Origin: JBDKUD01 sp039679805
GTDB lineage: Bacteria > Bacillota > Syntrophomonadia > Syntrophomonadales > Syntrophomonadaceae
DNA: 24,540 nucleotides
Direction of reading: 5' to 3'
Assembly: GCA_039679805.1 (NCBI GenBank)
Contig: JBDKUD010000009.1
Location: 1-24,540, forward strand
This document shows positions 6,437-13,239 of this stretch, piece by piece. The number at the start of each line of letters is the position of its first letter. Within the stretch, counting starts at the first letter, position 1. The translations under genes and the position numbers were made by a program. The notes under the pieces are model-generated. The model was not told the DNA's origin and did no database searches. It saw nothing but the letters and a program-made list of their open reading frames with translations.

Positions 6437-7480
6437 TTGGATGAGCCTTTATTAATGCATATAAACAACAATGTATTCCTAAGGGACCAAACGCTGTTTA
6501 TAGTAGATCGCCGGTACCTTCCCGCCCAGATAGTCGAGCTGGTTTGCAATGACTATGAAGATGTTGCCCAGGCTATCGAGAAAATGGCGGTTCAAGGTGC
6601 CGGCGATATTGCTGTTACAGCTGCGTATGGACTTTATTTGGCTGCCGTTCATATTGAAAATCATTTGCAATGTAATACTGAGGAAACCAGGCAATTATTA
6701 CTGACTGCCAGTAATCGATTGATCGCTACCAGACCCACCGGTTTCCATCTAAAAGCCTTGCTTGCAAAGATGATGGCCGGGATTAACTGGGAAGAAGCCA
6801 GGTGCTCCGGTCAATTGCTGGCCGGTATAAATCAAACCATAAGCAAACAGCAGCTTTGCTCAGAATTAACCGGTAAATGGGGCAATACAATTCTGGAAGA
6901 TGGTGATTGTATTCTTACCCACTGTTTCCCTGGCGCCGGATTATTGTATATGCTCAAAGCGGCGAAGGAGCAAAAAAAACAAATCCAGGTAATCTCCACT
7001 GAGACCAGACCATATCTCCAGGGAGCGCGCCTTACCGCCTGGTCGGTATCAGAATTAGGGATACCGGTTACTTTAATTACCGATAATATGGCAGCCTATT
7101 GTATGAGCCAGGGTTCGGTAACCAAGGTTTTTACAGCTGCTGACCGTATTGCTCTGGATGGGACTATAGCCAATAAGGTGGGGACTTTTCAATTAGCTAT
7201 AGCAGCCGCTTATCACCACATCCCTTTTTATGTTCTTGGCTATGGCGGACCGGACAAGCGGTGTGCGACTGGTAAAGAGATACCTATAGAATTTAGGAAT
7301 CCTGAAGAAGTTCTGTCCTTTAATGGAATAAAAACCACCGGCGAGAAGGTTAAGGGCTTTTACCCTGCATTTGACCTGACACCGCCTGAATTGGTAACCG
7401 CAATCATTACTGATCGGGGAATAATTGCTCCAGATGAAGTCAATACGTATAGGTCTTTACCGGTTAAATATTTTTGTTAG
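6437..7480 (+). CDS. MtnA / eIF2B-alpha-family sugar-phosphate isomerase paralogue
   Basis: The fold is that of S-methyl-5-thioribose-1-phosphate isomerase (MtnA), which turns aldose 1-phosphates into ketose 1-phosphates. The protein has 347 residues from the TTG at 6437. Family blocks are RPTGFHL (99-105), ILTHCFPGA with the catalytic-position Cys163, ETRPYLQGARLTAW (189-202), DNMAAYCM, AADRIALDG with catalytic Asp236, and ANKVGTF with Asn246-Lys247. Two blocks deviate. The phosphate-site VRGAPA found in MtnA reads VQGAGD (Gln53 for Arg), and the residues after the catalytic Cys are FPGAG rather than NAGAL. A substrate other than methylthioribose-1-phosphate is therefore likely. Its place after the mutase genes suggests handling of 5'-deoxyadenosine-derived deoxyribose phosphate released by a failed AdoCbl turnover, but that is speculation. 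ATG 6431 is the alternative start. Confidence 0.8.
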   Translation: MDEPLLMHINNNVFLRDQTLFIVDRRYLPAQIVELVCNDYEDVAQAIEKMAVQGAGDIAVTAAYGLYLAAVHIENHLQCNTEETRQLLLTASNRLIATRPTGFHLKALLAKMMAGINWEEARCSGQLLAGINQTISKQQLCSELTGKWGNTILEDGDCILTHCFPGAGLLYMLKAAKEQKKQIQVISTETRPYLQGARLTAWSVSELGIPVTLITDNMAAYCMSQGSVTKVFTAADRIALDGTIANKVGTFQLAIAAAYHHIPFYVLGYGGPDKRCATGKEIPIEFRNPEEVLSFNGIKTTGEKVKGFYPAFDLTPPELVTAIITDRGIIAPDEVNTYRSLPVKYFC

Positions 7481-7505
7481 GATTATGGAGATAGGAGGTA
7501 TAGAA

Positions 7506-7703
7506 ATGTCGATTTTGAAAGATTCGGTTATTATTCCGCTTAATCGTAAATTGTTTATACCCAAAGAAGGTAATCTGAAAATGGAAGACCTGATTATTGA
7601 AACCGAAGGAGATTATAGGGTATATGAACAAGGCAATCGCATAATCGTTCAAAACGATGATTGTTGTAAGAGTATTAAGGTTACCATAAGAACAAAAGAT
7701 TGA
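7506..7703 (+). CDS. Small hypothetical protein, 65 residues
   Basis: I do not recognise this protein. It starts at ATG 7506, preceded by AGGAGGT at 7494-7500; an in-frame ATG at 7425 lies inside the previous gene without a comparable site. The product (MSILKDSVIIPLNRKLFIPK at the N-terminus) is soluble and alternates short hydrophobic beta-like stretches with charged turns. It has an adjacent Cys pair near the C-terminus (NDDCCKSIKV) and ends in RTKD. It lies 25 bases after the MtnA-like gene and 28 bases before the next, so it belongs to the same transcript. The Cys pair could bind metal or form a disulfide, but nothing in the sequence decides this. Confidence 0.65.
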   Translation: MSILKDSVIIPLNRKLFIPKEGNLKMEDLIIETEGDYRVYEQGNRIIVQNDDCCKSIKVTIRTKD

Positions 7704-7731
7704 ATGATGGTACTCTTTAGGAGGCAAAGCG

Positions 7732-8310
7732 GTGACGCGTTTATTTAGAGCCTGGTCGGTAATAGACGGATGTCTAGGGCAAGCTCAGGTAAAGTTTAAC
7801 TGGTTTGTAGTAGGCAGATCAACACCAGTACTTCCTTATGAAGAGCTGATAGAGAATTACGATGAAAACCAGGATGAAGTTTGTTACGATCAAATGTGGG
7901 TGAATGAATTCTTCACTGAGGCCGAAGTTGAGGAATTAAGGGCTTATCTATTGAAATCCCATGAAACTGCAGTTCACGTGGAAGAAGTATTGTTGCCGGT
8001 GCGTGCTGGAGGTCTAAGTTATGGACTTCTGTTGATAAATGGACAGAGTCATTTTTATACGTTGGCAGATGAACAAGGATATAATTTAAGTGTATCTGTT
8101 CTAGGGCATTATGATTTAGAAGAAAAGAAGTCTTCCAATATCTTATCTAATGAGGATCTGCAATTTGGCGCTAAATTTTTGGAAAGAGTATTCACCAATC
8201 TGAACATTGCTGGGCTTGAGCAGAATGAGCAAATTGCTTTATTGAATAAGATTTATGAAGAAACGGGTTTATACGTGCAGCAATATAATAAGAAGTCTTT
8301 AAAGAATTAA
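7732..8310 (+). CDS. Hypothetical protein, 192 residues, last gene of the mutase operon
   Basis: I do not recognise this protein. The start is GTG 7732, seven bases after AGGAGG. The product is soluble, acidic and apparently cytoplasmic, with no signal peptide or membrane segment. Its N-terminal part is rich in aromatic residues (RAWSVIDGCLGQAQVKFNWF). An acidic stretch with EELIENYDENQDE follows, then a central beta-rich part (GGLSYGLLLINGQSHFYTLA), and a helical, charged C-terminus (about 140-192). It is followed by a 580-base intergenic region with the riboswitch, so it closes the operon. Function unknown; co-transcription with the mutase is the only clue. Confidence 0.7.
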   Translation: MTRLFRAWSVIDGCLGQAQVKFNWFVVGRSTPVLPYEELIENYDENQDEVCYDQMWVNEFFTEAEVEELRAYLLKSHETAVHVEEVLLPVRAGGLSYGLLLINGQSHFYTLADEQGYNLSVSVLGHYDLEEKKSSNILSNEDLQFGAKFLERVFTNLNIAGLEQNEQIALLNKIYEETGLYVQQYNKKSLKN

Positions 8311-8463
8311 TAGTTATCTTATTCCTCAATATATGATAAAGTTAGTTGCTGAAGGCATGATATAAAGAATAAGCCAGAACACGAAGTATTAGACCTATAT
8401 TGCTTATAAGAAGACGATTTTTAGGTAATATTTTAACTGATAAATACTAAACTAAATAATTTT
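8311..8463. other. Intergenic region before the cobalamin riboswitch
   Basis: This AT-rich stretch of about 150 bases has no gene. CTTATTC (8318-8324) and GAATAAG (8367-8373) form 7-bp arms around a long loop and could mark the end of the mutase operon. It must also carry the promoter of the cob operon. TTGCTT (8400) and TAATAT (8426) are 20 bases apart, too far for a good sigma-A promoter; a TTTTTA (8418) / TAAATA (8441) pair has 17-base spacing but a poor -35. Confidence 0.4.
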
Positions 8464-8640
8464 GTGTGCAGCAGGATCTTTGCTTAAAAGCAAAGTACCA
8501 GGGAACCAGGTGAAAAACCTGGACGGTCGCGCCACTGTAATCGGGGAGCATGTTTCCAAATTGCCACTGGGTCAAAACCTGGGAAGGCGGAATCAGGCCA
8601 AGATCCGTGAGTCAGGAAACCTAACAGCTGTACCGCACAT
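8464..8640 (+). ncRNA. Cobalamin (adenosylcobalamin) riboswitch aptamer
   Basis: The core features of the B12 aptamer occur in order: GGGAACCAGGTGAAAAACC (about 8501), the CGCCACTGTAATCGGGGAG block (about 8530-8549), a GGGAAGGCGGA segment, and the B12-box end AGATCCGTGAGTCAGGAAAC. A P2-like stem is CTTTGC/GCAAAG (8478-8483 / 8490-8495). A closing P1 can form between GTGTGC (8464-8469) and GCACAT (8635-8640). It precedes cobU and the cobalt transporter genes, and would lower their expression when adenosylcobalamin is abundant. The family call is firm; exact ends are approximate. Confidence 0.95.
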
Positions 8641-8673
8641 TGTACCTTCGCAGAAAAGGGAGAGTGCTTGGTT

Positions 8674-8726
8674 GAAAGTTAAAAAGCTTCCATTTTCTGA
8701 ATGAGAATGAAAGCTTTTTAACTTTC
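8674..8726 (+). terminator. Long AT-rich hairpin, likely expression platform of the riboswitch
   Basis: GAAAGTTAAAAAGCTT (8674-8689) and AAGCTTTTTAACTTTC (8711-8726) are perfect 16-base inverted repeats. The interior also pairs: CATTTTC with GAGAATG, including one G-U, after a single mismatch. That makes a stem of about 24 pairs with a 5-base loop. The T5 and T3 tracts of the 3' arm could act as the U-rich release segment. It lies 34 bases after the aptamer, as expected for a transcription-termination riboswitch. Confidence 0.65.
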
Positions 8727-8796
8727 TAAAACGATATGTAAGATTATGCAGAGTTACTATATGCTATTAAGTTTAGGTGTATTTATGAGGAGAGCT

Positions 8797-8910
8797 ATGG
8801 AGATAACTGACACGTTCTTATTTGCCAACCGTCAGGTGCGCGTAGTTAATAGCCAATGGGAGGCTATTCAGTTAATGGAAGGAGACGATAAAAATGCCAT
8901 CCAGAGGTAA
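8797..8910 (+). CDS. Possible 37-residue leader ORF overlapping cobU
   Basis: An ATG preceded by GAGGAG (8787-8792) opens 37 codons, from MEITDTFLFANRQVRVVNSQ to NAIQR, ending at TAA 8908. It lies after the riboswitch hairpin and overlaps the cobU start (8894) by 17 bases in another frame, so it could couple translation to cobU. I do not recognise it. Codon make-up looks plausible, but an ORF this short could arise by chance. Confidence 0.35.
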   Translation: MEITDTFLFANRQVRVVNSQWEAIQLMEGDDKNAIQR

Positions 8911-9460
8911 GCTGATTTTTGTAACCGGTGCAGCAAGAAGCGGAAAGAGCTCTTTTGCTGAAAAGATGGCCGCTGGGTTAGGCGGACAGGTAATTTATAT
9001 TGCAACTTGTGTACCGGGTGATGATGAAATGAGAGACCGGGTTGCACGCCATCAGGCGCGCAGGCCGGATCACTGGCAAACCATAGAAGAAGACCTGCAT
9101 CCGGCCCGGGTAATTAAGGAATTGGATCAGTCCGGACATATTTTTCTCCTGGATTGTCTGACTCTGCTGGTAAGCAACCTGATGTTACGGCCTGATGCAG
9201 AACCGGATGAAGAACAGATATTAGCGGAGATTTCTGAATTGGCCAGGGTAAGCTCGGAATCGGCCGCTCATGTAATTATAGTATCCAATGAGGTAGGCTG
9301 GGGCATTGTTCCGGGCAATCCTCTTTCCCGGCTGTATAGAGATATTATCGGGCGTGCCAATCAAAAGATGGCTTCCTGTGCTGATGAGGCCTACATTACC
9401 ATTGCGGGTATTCCCATTGAATTAAAAGCCCTGGCTAAGGCATGCGAGCAGTGTGGTTAA
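8894..9460 (+). CDS. cobU: Adenosylcobinamide kinase / adenosylcobinamide-phosphate guanylyltransferase
   Basis: This bifunctional cytoplasmic enzyme phosphorylates adenosylcobinamide and then attaches GMP, giving AdoCbi-GDP for nucleotide-loop assembly. The 188-residue length is normal. The P-loop is GAARSGKSS (12-20). The His that carries GMP in the family (His46 in Salmonella CobU) corresponds to His53 in VARHQARRP. Later motifs are LLDCLTLLVSNL, VSNEVGWGIVP and LYRDIIGRANQ. ATG 8894 follows AAGGAGA. It is the first recognised gene behind the riboswitch and heads the cob operon. Confidence 0.96.
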   Translation: MPSRGKLIFVTGAARSGKSSFAEKMAAGLGGQVIYIATCVPGDDEMRDRVARHQARRPDHWQTIEEDLHPARVIKELDQSGHIFLLDCLTLLVSNLMLRPDAEPDEEQILAEISELARVSSESAAHVIIVSNEVGWGIVPGNPLSRLYRDIIGRANQKMASCADEAYITIAGIPIELKALAKACEQCG

Positions 9461-9547
9461 GGGCTTTATCTGCACGCTGCCGGGGAATGACAACAACAAA
9501 AGCAAATTATTGCTGCTAACCAGTAAACGAAAGGAGAGCCTGGTTCG

Positions 9548-10306
9548 ATGAAAAATAAATCATCATTATTATTGCCTTCTATCCTCTACGCCCTGACCAT
9601 ACTGTTGGCAGGCTGGGTTCCTCCTGTTTATGCCATGCATATAGCGGAAGGCTTTTTGCCCATGAGCTGGGCCGGATTGTGGTGGGTTATATGTCTGCCC
9701 TTTTTGTTCCTGGGGTTAAAGTCGCTCCGGAAAACAGTGTCGGATAATCCCAAACTTAAAATCTTCCTGGCCCTTGCCGGAGCATTTATTTTTGTTATCT
9801 CAGCTTTAAAAATCCCTTCGGTTACCGGCAGCTGCTCACACCCTACCGGTACCGGATTATGTGCTATTCTTTTCGGTCCCACTATTACGACCGTAATGGG
9901 ATTTATTGTACTTATCTTCCAGGCTTTGCTTTTAGCGCATGGAGGCTTGACAACTTTGGGAGCCAACACTACCTCTATGGCTATTGCAGGCCCGCTTGTA
10001 TCTTATGGGCTTTATTGGCTGATTTTAAAAGCCCATGGCCCGCGCTGGCTGGCTATCTTTACTGCCGCCTGCCTGGGTGATTTGGCTGCCTATATTACTA
10101 CTTCCCTACAGCTGGCCCTGGCCTTCCCTGATCCCAGCGGAGGAATTACTGCGGCCGCAGCCAAGTTTATGTCCATTTATGCAGTTACACAAGTTCCCCT
10201 GGCTGTCAGCGAGGGTATTTTAACGGTCATAATCTTCAATTTACTAACTGCCTATGGTAAAGAGGAATTGGATGAACTGGGCGTTTTAAAAGAGGGGGCG
10301 GCGTGA
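9548..10306 (+). CDS. cbiM: Cobalt ECF transporter substrate-capture subunit CbiM
   Basis: This membrane S-component takes up Co2+ for corrin synthesis. The 252-residue protein begins with a cleavable-looking signal segment (1-29, ending PPVYA). Cleavage there would leave Met30-His31-Ile-Ala-Glu-Gly-Phe-Leu-Pro as the new N-terminus, the conserved metal-binding end of CbiM/NikM proteins. Further conserved parts are SCSHPTGTGLCAILFGP, which supplies another metal-binding His, and the downstream hydrophobic segments. It has about six membrane segments after the signal. ATG 9548 is preceded by AAAGGAGAG. The cbiM-N-Q-O order and the riboswitch upstream point to cobalt rather than nickel. Confidence 0.95.
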   Translation: MKNKSSLLLPSILYALTILLAGWVPPVYAMHIAEGFLPMSWAGLWWVICLPFLFLGLKSLRKTVSDNPKLKIFLALAGAFIFVISALKIPSVTGSCSHPTGTGLCAILFGPTITTVMGFIVLIFQALLLAHGGLTTLGANTTSMAIAGPLVSYGLYWLILKAHGPRWLAIFTAACLGDLAAYITTSLQLALAFPDPSGGITAAAAKFMSIYAVTQVPLAVSEGILTVIIFNLLTAYGKEELDELGVLKEGAA

Positions 10307-10307
10307 A

Positions 10308-10637
10308 ATGAAGAAGTTTAATTTAAAGACCAATCTGGTTTTATTGCTTCTGGTGATATTAATTTCTGCGGTTCCTTTATTTTTCCATCCGCAGGGTGCC
10401 AAATTTAGCGGCTCAGATGACCAGGGCCCGGCCTTAATTGAGAAAGAGCACCCCGACTATAAAGTCTGGTTTCATCCGCTGTGGGAACCACCCAGCGGAG
10501 AAATCGAAAGCCTGTTTTTTGCGCTGCAGGCCGCTCTGGGGGCTGGGGTTGCAGGCTATGCCTTAGGTTATTTAAAAGGGAAAAACCATACTGACCAAAC
10601 TGAAAACATAAAGCCCAGGAAGGTTGTCAAGTCATGA
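10308..10637 (+). CDS. cbiN: Cobalt transport protein CbiN
   Basis: This small membrane partner of CbiM assists metal loading. The 109-residue protein has two hydrophobic segments, at about 9-27 (LVLLLLVILISAVPLFF) and about 68-88, flanking the extracytoplasmic loop. The loop holds the family-typical GSDDQGP and YKVWFHPLWEPPSGEIESL. It starts one base after the cbiM stop and overlaps cbiQ by four bases (ATGA). It is a little longer than many CbiN proteins because of a charged C-terminal tail. Confidence 0.93.
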   Translation: MKKFNLKTNLVLLLLVILISAVPLFFHPQGAKFSGSDDQGPALIEKEHPDYKVWFHPLWEPPSGEIESLFFALQAALGAGVAGYALGYLKGKNHTDQTENIKPRKVVKS

Positions 10638-11419
10638 TTGGTATAGAAAACTATGCCTATAGCAGCCGTTGGCGGGTTATTCACCCGCGTGATAAAATGA
10701 TATTTGCTTTGGCCACCATGCTGCTGTGCCTTTTTTCCAGCCATGCCATGCCATCGCTGCTGGTTATTTTAAGCATGGTATTTTTAACGACGGTCCGGGC
10801 CGGGGTGCCGGGACGGTATTACCTTAAACTTTTTACCGTACCGGCTGGATTTATCTTGATCGGGGCCATAACGGTATGTTTAAGCATCACTGCCAGCCTG
10901 ACCAATTTGCTCTGGTATGCAGGCCTGGGCCCATATTATATCGGCATCACCCAATCAGGGATAAGCCAGGCCATTTTATTACTGGCCCGTTCCGCCGGTG
11001 CCGTATCATGTTTATTTTTCCTGGCTCTAACTACACCTTTAGATGATATCACCTGCCAGCTGGAACGGTGGAAAGTGCCTTACCTTATCATAGAGATGAT
11101 GACGCTTATATATCGGTTTATCTTTGTCTTCTGGAAACAGACCGTCACCATCCATACAGCCCAGGCCGCACGTCTGGGGCATGTAGACTTTACAACCAGT
11201 CTGCGTTCGCTGGGCTATCTGGTTAGCAGCCTGTTTATTAATACTATAGACCGTTCCCATTCATTGTATAATGCCCTGGTTTCCCGGGGATACAGCGATT
11301 CACTCCGGGTTCTGGAGGATGACCACCGCCCCACCCCGGGGTTGATTAAAGCTGGCTTTATAGGTTTTGATTTGTTTCTTTTAGGCTTAATTATTTTTAG
11401 AGGAAGTGTGTTATTGTGA
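10634..11419 (+). CDS. cbiQ: Cobalt ECF transporter T-component CbiQ
   Basis: This membrane coupling subunit links the CbiMN module to the ATPase. The 261-residue protein has several hydrophobic helices, and near the C-terminal half an amphipathic region containing AARLGH, VSSLFINTIDRSHSLYNALVSRGYS. That region includes the A-x-x-x-x-R-G-type coupling motif (ALVSRGY) that docks on CbiO. It overlaps cbiN by four bases and cbiO by four. Length and order are standard for a Group I ECF transporter. Confidence 0.94.
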   Translation: MIGIENYAYSSRWRVIHPRDKMIFALATMLLCLFSSHAMPSLLVILSMVFLTTVRAGVPGRYYLKLFTVPAGFILIGAITVCLSITASLTNLLWYAGLGPYYIGITQSGISQAILLLARSAGAVSCLFFLALTTPLDDITCQLERWKVPYLIIEMMTLIYRFIFVFWKQTVTIHTAQAARLGHVDFTTSLRSLGYLVSSLFINTIDRSHSLYNALVSRGYSDSLRVLEDDHRPTPGLIKAGFIGFDLFLLGLIIFRGSVLL

Positions 11420-12324
11420 GCCGGGCCGAACCAAACTCATCCCGTGCCAATCCTATTTTGGCACTTAAAGATGTTAGTTACAGTTATCCGAACGGAGTAG
11501 CCGCTCTGCACAAAATCCAAATGGAGATCCGGCCAGGCAGTAAAATTGCCATCCTGGGGCCCAACGGGGCAGGAAAATCAACTCTCTTTTTGCATCTTAA
11601 TGGCATTCTCCAGCCACAATCAGGCAGTGTTCTGCTTGATGGGCAAAGGGTTGAATATAACCGCCGTTTTCTCAGTGTACTGCGCAAAAAAGTGGGCATT
11701 GTATTTCAGGATCCTGACAGTCAGCTCTTTTCCGTCAATGTGTTTCAGGATATTTCCTTTGGGCCGATGAACCTTAAGTATTCCCCGGCCGAGGTCAAAA
11801 ATCGGGTTGAGCAGGCCATGGAAATTACCAAAATAGGCGATCTGAGAGGAAGACCTACCCATCAGCTCAGTTACGGACAGAAAAAAAGGGTAGCCATTGC
11901 AGGCATACTGGCCATGGATCCGGAGGTTATTATTCTGGATGAACCTACCGCTTATTTAGATCCCTGTTTGGTGGAGGATATGATGCTCCTTTTTGAGGAA
12001 CTGTATAAAAACGGTAAAACCTTGATCATGTCTACTCATGATATGGATCTGGCCTACAGCTGGGCAGACTATTGCTATGTATTGAACCGGGGCAGTGTTG
12101 CGGCCCGGGGTTCAGCTTATGATATATTCAGGAACCAGGCACTGCTGAAGGAAAATAACCTGCAAATACCATGGGTCTTAAAAGTATTTGCCAAATTGAC
12201 CGCCGCCGGGCTGATTGATGATAATTCCCGGCCGCCGTGCAATGAGGAGCAGCTTTTTGCTTATTTAGATAACGCAGCTGTCCCGGTTGCTAAACAGTTC
12301 CTGAAAACAGCAACCAATTCCTGA
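11416..12324 (+). CDS. cbiO: Cobalt ECF transporter ATPase CbiO
   Basis: This ABC-type ATPase powers the CbiMNQ cobalt importer at the cytoplasmic face of the membrane. The protein has 302 residues, with Walker A GPNGAGKST (48-56), Q-loop FQDPDSQLF (97-105), signature LSYGQ (151-155), Walker B VIILDEP (171-177) and H-loop STHDMD. The FQDPDSQLF block is characteristic of ECF ATPases. After about residue 240 there is a C-terminal extension (KENNLQIPWVLKVFAKL) seen in CbiO proteins. GTG 11416 overlaps the cbiQ stop, indicating coupled translation. Only one ATPase gene is present, so the complex would use a CbiO homodimer. Confidence 0.95.
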   Translation: MSRAEPNSSRANPILALKDVSYSYPNGVAALHKIQMEIRPGSKIAILGPNGAGKSTLFLHLNGILQPQSGSVLLDGQRVEYNRRFLSVLRKKVGIVFQDPDSQLFSVNVFQDISFGPMNLKYSPAEVKNRVEQAMEITKIGDLRGRPTHQLSYGQKKRVAIAGILAMDPEVIILDEPTAYLDPCLVEDMMLLFEELYKNGKTLIMSTHDMDLAYSWADYCYVLNRGSVAARGSAYDIFRNQALLKENNLQIPWVLKVFAKLTAAGLIDDNSRPPCNEEQLFAYLDNAAVPVAKQFLKTATNS

Positions 12325-12354
12325 AATTTATATTAGAGAGGCGAGGTAAATCCT

Positions 12355-13170
12355 ATGAAGGGAAACAATAAAAAGGCTATTTTGGTCGTTAGTTTTGGTA
12401 CAAGCCATGTTGAAACAAGGGATAAGACCATTGGGGCCATTGAAAAGGATATTTCAAGATCTTACCCTGAATATGAGATCAGAAGGGCTTTTACAAGTGG
12501 AAGGATTATTAAGGTTTTGGCAAATAGAGATGGGATTATTGTTGATAATGTGACCGAGGCCATGGATCATCTGCTGGAAGAAGGATTTCAAACCGTAATT
12601 GTCCAGCCCACACATGTAATCAATGGAGAGATGAACGATGAGATGGAGGCAGTTGTAACCAGATATACCGACAGGTTCGAGGAAATAAAAATTGGCCGTC
12701 CGCTCCTGACCTATACGGAAGATTATCAAAAGGTCATACGAGCCATAATGGATCAATTTCCCGGCCTTGATGACAGTGAGGCATTGGTATTAATGGGACA
12801 CGGCACCGGGCATCATGTAAATACCGTGTATACAGCTCTGGATCGCCAATTTAAAGAACTTGGTCATGGAAATGTTTTTGTGGGAACAGTAGAGGCTTAT
12901 CCGGATATTGACGAAGTAGAGAAGCGGGTCAGATCATATCATCCACAAAGGATTATCCTGCTGCCGCTGATGATCGTAGCCGGGGATCATGCCTGCAATG
13001 ATATGGCCGGTGATAAAGAAACTTCCTGGAAAAGCATCTTTGAGAGAGCCGGCTATGAAGTAAGCTGTCTGGTGCAGGGATTGGGTGAAGTACCGGCCAT
13101 CAGGGACATTTTCCTGGAACATATTGCAAGAGCCATGTCTAAGCCTCAGGGATTATTGACTGCTGTATAA
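12355..13170 (+). CDS. cbiK: Sirohydrochlorin cobaltochelatase CbiK
   Basis: It inserts Co2+ into sirohydrochlorin, the committed step of the anaerobic (early cobalt) pathway. The 271-residue protein matches the long CbiK type rather than the short CbiX. The N-terminal FGTSHVETRDKT is conserved. The metal-binding residues of Salmonella CbiK (His145, Glu175, His207) correspond to His149 in MGHGTGHH, Glu180 in GTVEAYP and His212 in AGDHACNDM. No signal peptide is present, so it is cytoplasmic, unlike some secreted CbiK proteins. ATG 12355 follows AGAGGCGAGG. Its position directly after the cobalt transporter makes functional sense. Confidence 0.95.
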   Translation: MKGNNKKAILVVSFGTSHVETRDKTIGAIEKDISRSYPEYEIRRAFTSGRIIKVLANRDGIIVDNVTEAMDHLLEEGFQTVIVQPTHVINGEMNDEMEAVVTRYTDRFEEIKIGRPLLTYTEDYQKVIRAIMDQFPGLDDSEALVLMGHGTGHHVNTVYTALDRQFKELGHGNVFVGTVEAYPDIDEVEKRVRSYHPQRIILLPLMIVAGDHACNDMAGDKETSWKSIFERAGYEVSCLVQGLGEVPAIRDIFLEHIARAMSKPQGLLTAV

Positions 13171-13239
13171 TGCGCCTGAGACGGTCCTCTCCGGGTCTTG
13201 GAAACATTGGCCAGAGGGAGAAAGCGGGATTAGAACAAA

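Noticed and set aside
7425..7505. Longer N-terminus for the 65-residue protein
   Set aside because: It lies within the end of the MtnA-like gene; AGGAGGT directly supports ATG 7506.
8462..8704. 80-codon open frame across the riboswitch
   Set aside because: It lies over the conserved B12 aptamer and the first arm of the hairpin, has no ribosome binding site, and its translation resembles no protein.
13171..13239. GAGAC...GTCT pairing between cbiK and cbiD as a terminator or regulatory hairpin
   Set aside because: Four-base arms without a U-rich tail; consistent with chance.
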